In this document: piece after piece, positions 61,995 to 64,000 of the stretch | Numbering within the stretch: the first letter of the stretch is position 1 | Layout: every line of letters starts with the position of its first letter | Origin: Branchipolynoe longqiensis | Lineage: Eukaryota; Annelida; Polychaeta; Phyllodocida; Polynoidae | DNA: 64,000 bases | Reading direction: 5' to 3' | Assembly: GCA_030323885.1 (NCBI GenBank) | Contig: CM059198.1 | Coordinates: 63,576,917-63,640,916, forward strand | Program-made: the position numbers and the translations under genes | Notes under the pieces: model-generated | Databases searched by the model: none | What the model was told of the DNA's origin: nothing | What the model saw: only the letters and a program-made list of their open reading frames with translations

Positions 61995-62258
61995 ATTACA
62001 GTATAACCCCGTTAAACCAAAGTTGGTGGGGTCTCAGATGACCTTATTACCACATGACAGTTTGGTTTAACCGTACTGGAAGTGGCTTGGGGTCTGACAA
62101 TTTTGTTTGGATTAACCGATAGTTTGGATTAACCGACTTTGGTTTAGCCAACTTTTTTATATGATAAATGGTAGTATTTTGCCGGGCCGCTGAAAGAAGT
62201 TTGGATTAACCAATTATTTGGTTTAACCGAGCTTGGTTTAACGGGGTTATATTGTATA
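61995..62258. mobile_element. pogo-like MITE, family G, copy 3
   Basis: ACAGTATAACCCCGTTAAAC to GTTTAACGGGGTTATATTGT, with TA flanks and the same interior as copy 1 in shortened form. Confidence 0.78.
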
Positions 62259-62396
62259 CAGTGTTATATACTTCATAATCCTGTTATGTATGAGCTAATT
62301 GTATCTGATGTTGTGCCGCTACCAGAGCATCAATGTTTACAAAGTATCGATAGCCATAATAATGTAGATGATCAGTTCAAGATGGTTACAGTTTGT

Positions 62397-62693
62397 GCAA
62401 CATTTAAAGTCATATCATTACGGGTACCGACTTGTGACAATGTGCACTCATGGCGACTTTATAGTGCTGCCCCACTGGGAAATCAGGCTGACATCATGAT
62501 GACCCGATATCCCACTCAGTCACATTATCCTGACACTGAGCTAACCATTCCTTGCCCTATCCTATTAATGCCAAGTGCCAGGCTAGAAAGCGACAGATAT
62601 CAATTTTATAAGTCATTGGTTTGACTCGACCGAGAACTAAACTCCCGGTGTCCCGCACGCGAGCTCCGTGCTCTACCGATTCGGCTACCATGC
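62397..62693 (-). mobile_element. SINE type A2, reverse, complete
   Basis: Tail side GCAACATTTAAAGTCATATC, core, and the head complement CGACCGAGAACTAAACTCCC with GTGCTCTACCGATTCGGCTA. Confidence 0.82.
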
Positions 62694-63429
62694 CTTGTAT
62701 ATTAGGTATATGGTGAACGTATGTTCCATCATCTGTGCATTAGAGAATTAATATTGTTAAAGTTATAAAATCCGATTAAAGCACACAATTGTTCAAAGAC
62801 TGTTATGAATTGGTAAGAGCACTGACTGGCCATGGGGTGCGGGAGTCTGCGGGCTAGAAGCCAGGCTGAGTCAAACCAATTGTAAAAATATGCGATTTTT
62901 TGGGTTACATTCTGAAGTGTCATGTGTAAGGAATTGTGTAATAATATGTGTAGAATGACTAAATATGTAGGAATGGTTCAAATATAAAATAACTGACTGG
63001 GCTCACACCGCCAGCCAATCAGACACCTCTGCAGCCTGGGAGGAGTGGCGACCTGTCACTCAACCCCAGGGCAGATGGTGTCCCTACTGTACGCAGAATG
63101 GCTGGGTGTGCTTACCCAGCGGTCCCGTGGTAACAAGTAGTTGTTATACAGTTACAGTAAACAATAATCTATGCCCCTCTCCATTTGCACTCTTCCTGGT
63201 GCATGTTGGGAATATTTCTGTAATTAGTAACTGTATCTTAATATCCGGACATCATACCGCAATCCCAGTCACCGTGTGTCATAACATTTACACATAGTTA
63301 TTTATATGTCACACAGCGAGTGGGCACATATTGCATCACTATTACATAACAATGGTCCCCAACTCCATCGCCCGAGATATTGATATGATTCCAAGCTTGG
63401 CTATTACGACCGAAAGACCATATATTTTT
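62694..63429. other. No gene seen
   Basis: Unassigned sequence. A weak tRNA-like head may lie near 62815-62880 (GAAGCCAGGCTGAGTCAAAC). No coding frame is convincing. Confidence 0.5.
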
Positions 63430-63594
63430 ACAGTGTGACTGAGTGGGATATCGCGTCATAGTGCCAATAGCCAAGTTTTTCAGTGGAGCAGCACTATAAA
63501 GTTGCCATGAGTGGAGTGCACACTCTCATAAGTTGGCAGCTGATCTCATATGACTTTAGCTGGTGCCAGGACGTAAAACCCCCCAAAAGAAACT
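63430..63594 (+). mobile_element. SINE type A tail and core
   Basis: CAGTGTGACTGAGTGGGATA to GCTGGTGCCAGGACGTAAAA; the head is missing. Confidence 0.68.
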
Positions 63595-63639
63595 TGGCCG
63601 CCCCAACAGCACTTGCCGTTAAGGGATTGATGAAACATA

Positions 63640-63945
63640 TTTTTCTTGAAGATTTATACTGCCTATTATGGATAAGCCTGAATAGACTTGTTTTCACCAT
63701 TAGACAGTTTGTCGATAGAAAGCCCGAGCCTACACTTTTACGGACCCAAGGGATTTTTAACCTCCCACACCACATAGACATGGTATGAGAGCAACTGGCC
63801 TTTGATGATGCTGTAAGTTATCCACAGCGGTGGAAATCCAAATTGGCAGAGGTGGGGGCATGGGGAATTGAACCACCAACCTTCAGATTAGGAGTCTGAC
63901 CTAGAAAAAAGTCAGACACTCTAACCATTCCGCCACAGAAAACAC
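63640..63945 (-). mobile_element. SINE type C, reverse, complete
   Basis: The body complement from TTCTTGAAGATTTATACTGC and the head complement GGGGAATTGAACCACCAACC to CTCTAACCATTCCGCCACAG. It is the clearest C copy in this orientation. Confidence 0.84.
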
Positions 63946-63982
63946 CGCAAATATATGTATGTATATTTATATATATATATAT

Positions 63983-64000
63983 ACAGTATAACCCCGTTAA
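63983..64000. mobile_element. pogo-like MITE, family G, copy 4, cut by the window end
   Basis: ACAGTATAACCCCGTTAA is the left terminus of family G, preceded by (AT)n. Confidence 0.6.

Overview
This is a eukaryotic, very probably invertebrate (lophotrochozoan, perhaps mollusc), intergenic window in which I find no convincing single-copy host gene. Nearly everything recognisable is transposable elements and tandem repeats. The taxonomic guess rests on three copies of a SINE whose conserved core and 3' end resemble the Meta-SINE type I recall from bivalves and other spiralians. It is an inference, not a demonstration.

Layout. 1-3.2 kb: the 3' part of a non-LTR retrotransposon with an endonuclease-reverse transcriptase frame that enters from outside the window. 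3.2-9.7 kb: tRNA-headed SINEs, a solo LTR, two LINE 3' ends and small inverted-repeat elements. 9.7-10.5 kb: a 25-bp minisatellite. 11.1-17.1 kb: a stack of nested insertions (a truncated GC-rich tyrosine-recombinase retroelement, a solo LTR, a miniature LTR element, a fold-back element and a second LINE copy). 17.6-18.2 kb: a tetranucleotide array. 19.8-23.9 kb: a miniature LTR element split by a complete but non-coding 3.2-kb LTR retrotransposon. 24-49 kb: SINEs, TTAA-type MITEs, pogo-like MITEs, fold-back elements, a MULE-like MITE and an 11-bp minisatellite. 49.9-58.6 kb: a fold-back element, then an old AT-rich DIRS-type element into which a 5.7-kb GC-rich Ngaro-type element has inserted. 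58.6-64 kb: more SINEs and MITEs.

Best supported structural points: (i) the Ngaro-type element shows the full split-direct-repeat arrangement A1-ORFs-B1-A2-B2 and sits in the older DIRS-type frame with no target duplication beyond a shared GG; (ii) a miniature LTR family with 182-bp LTRs, a tRNA-His-type primer binding site and a tRNA-like sequence inside the LTR is present four times; (iii) several fold-back elements have 3-bp target duplications, and the interiors of some are built of reiterated short words; (iv) many insertions have exact target-site duplications, so their order can be read.

There is no operon or pathway here. The functional links are between elements: LINEs supply the machinery for SINE retroposition (one 61-bp SINE tail has an 11-bp duplication), and the non-coding LTR and MITE families depend on proteins encoded elsewhere. 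Coordinates of old repeats without target duplications are approximate, usually to within 10-20 bp.
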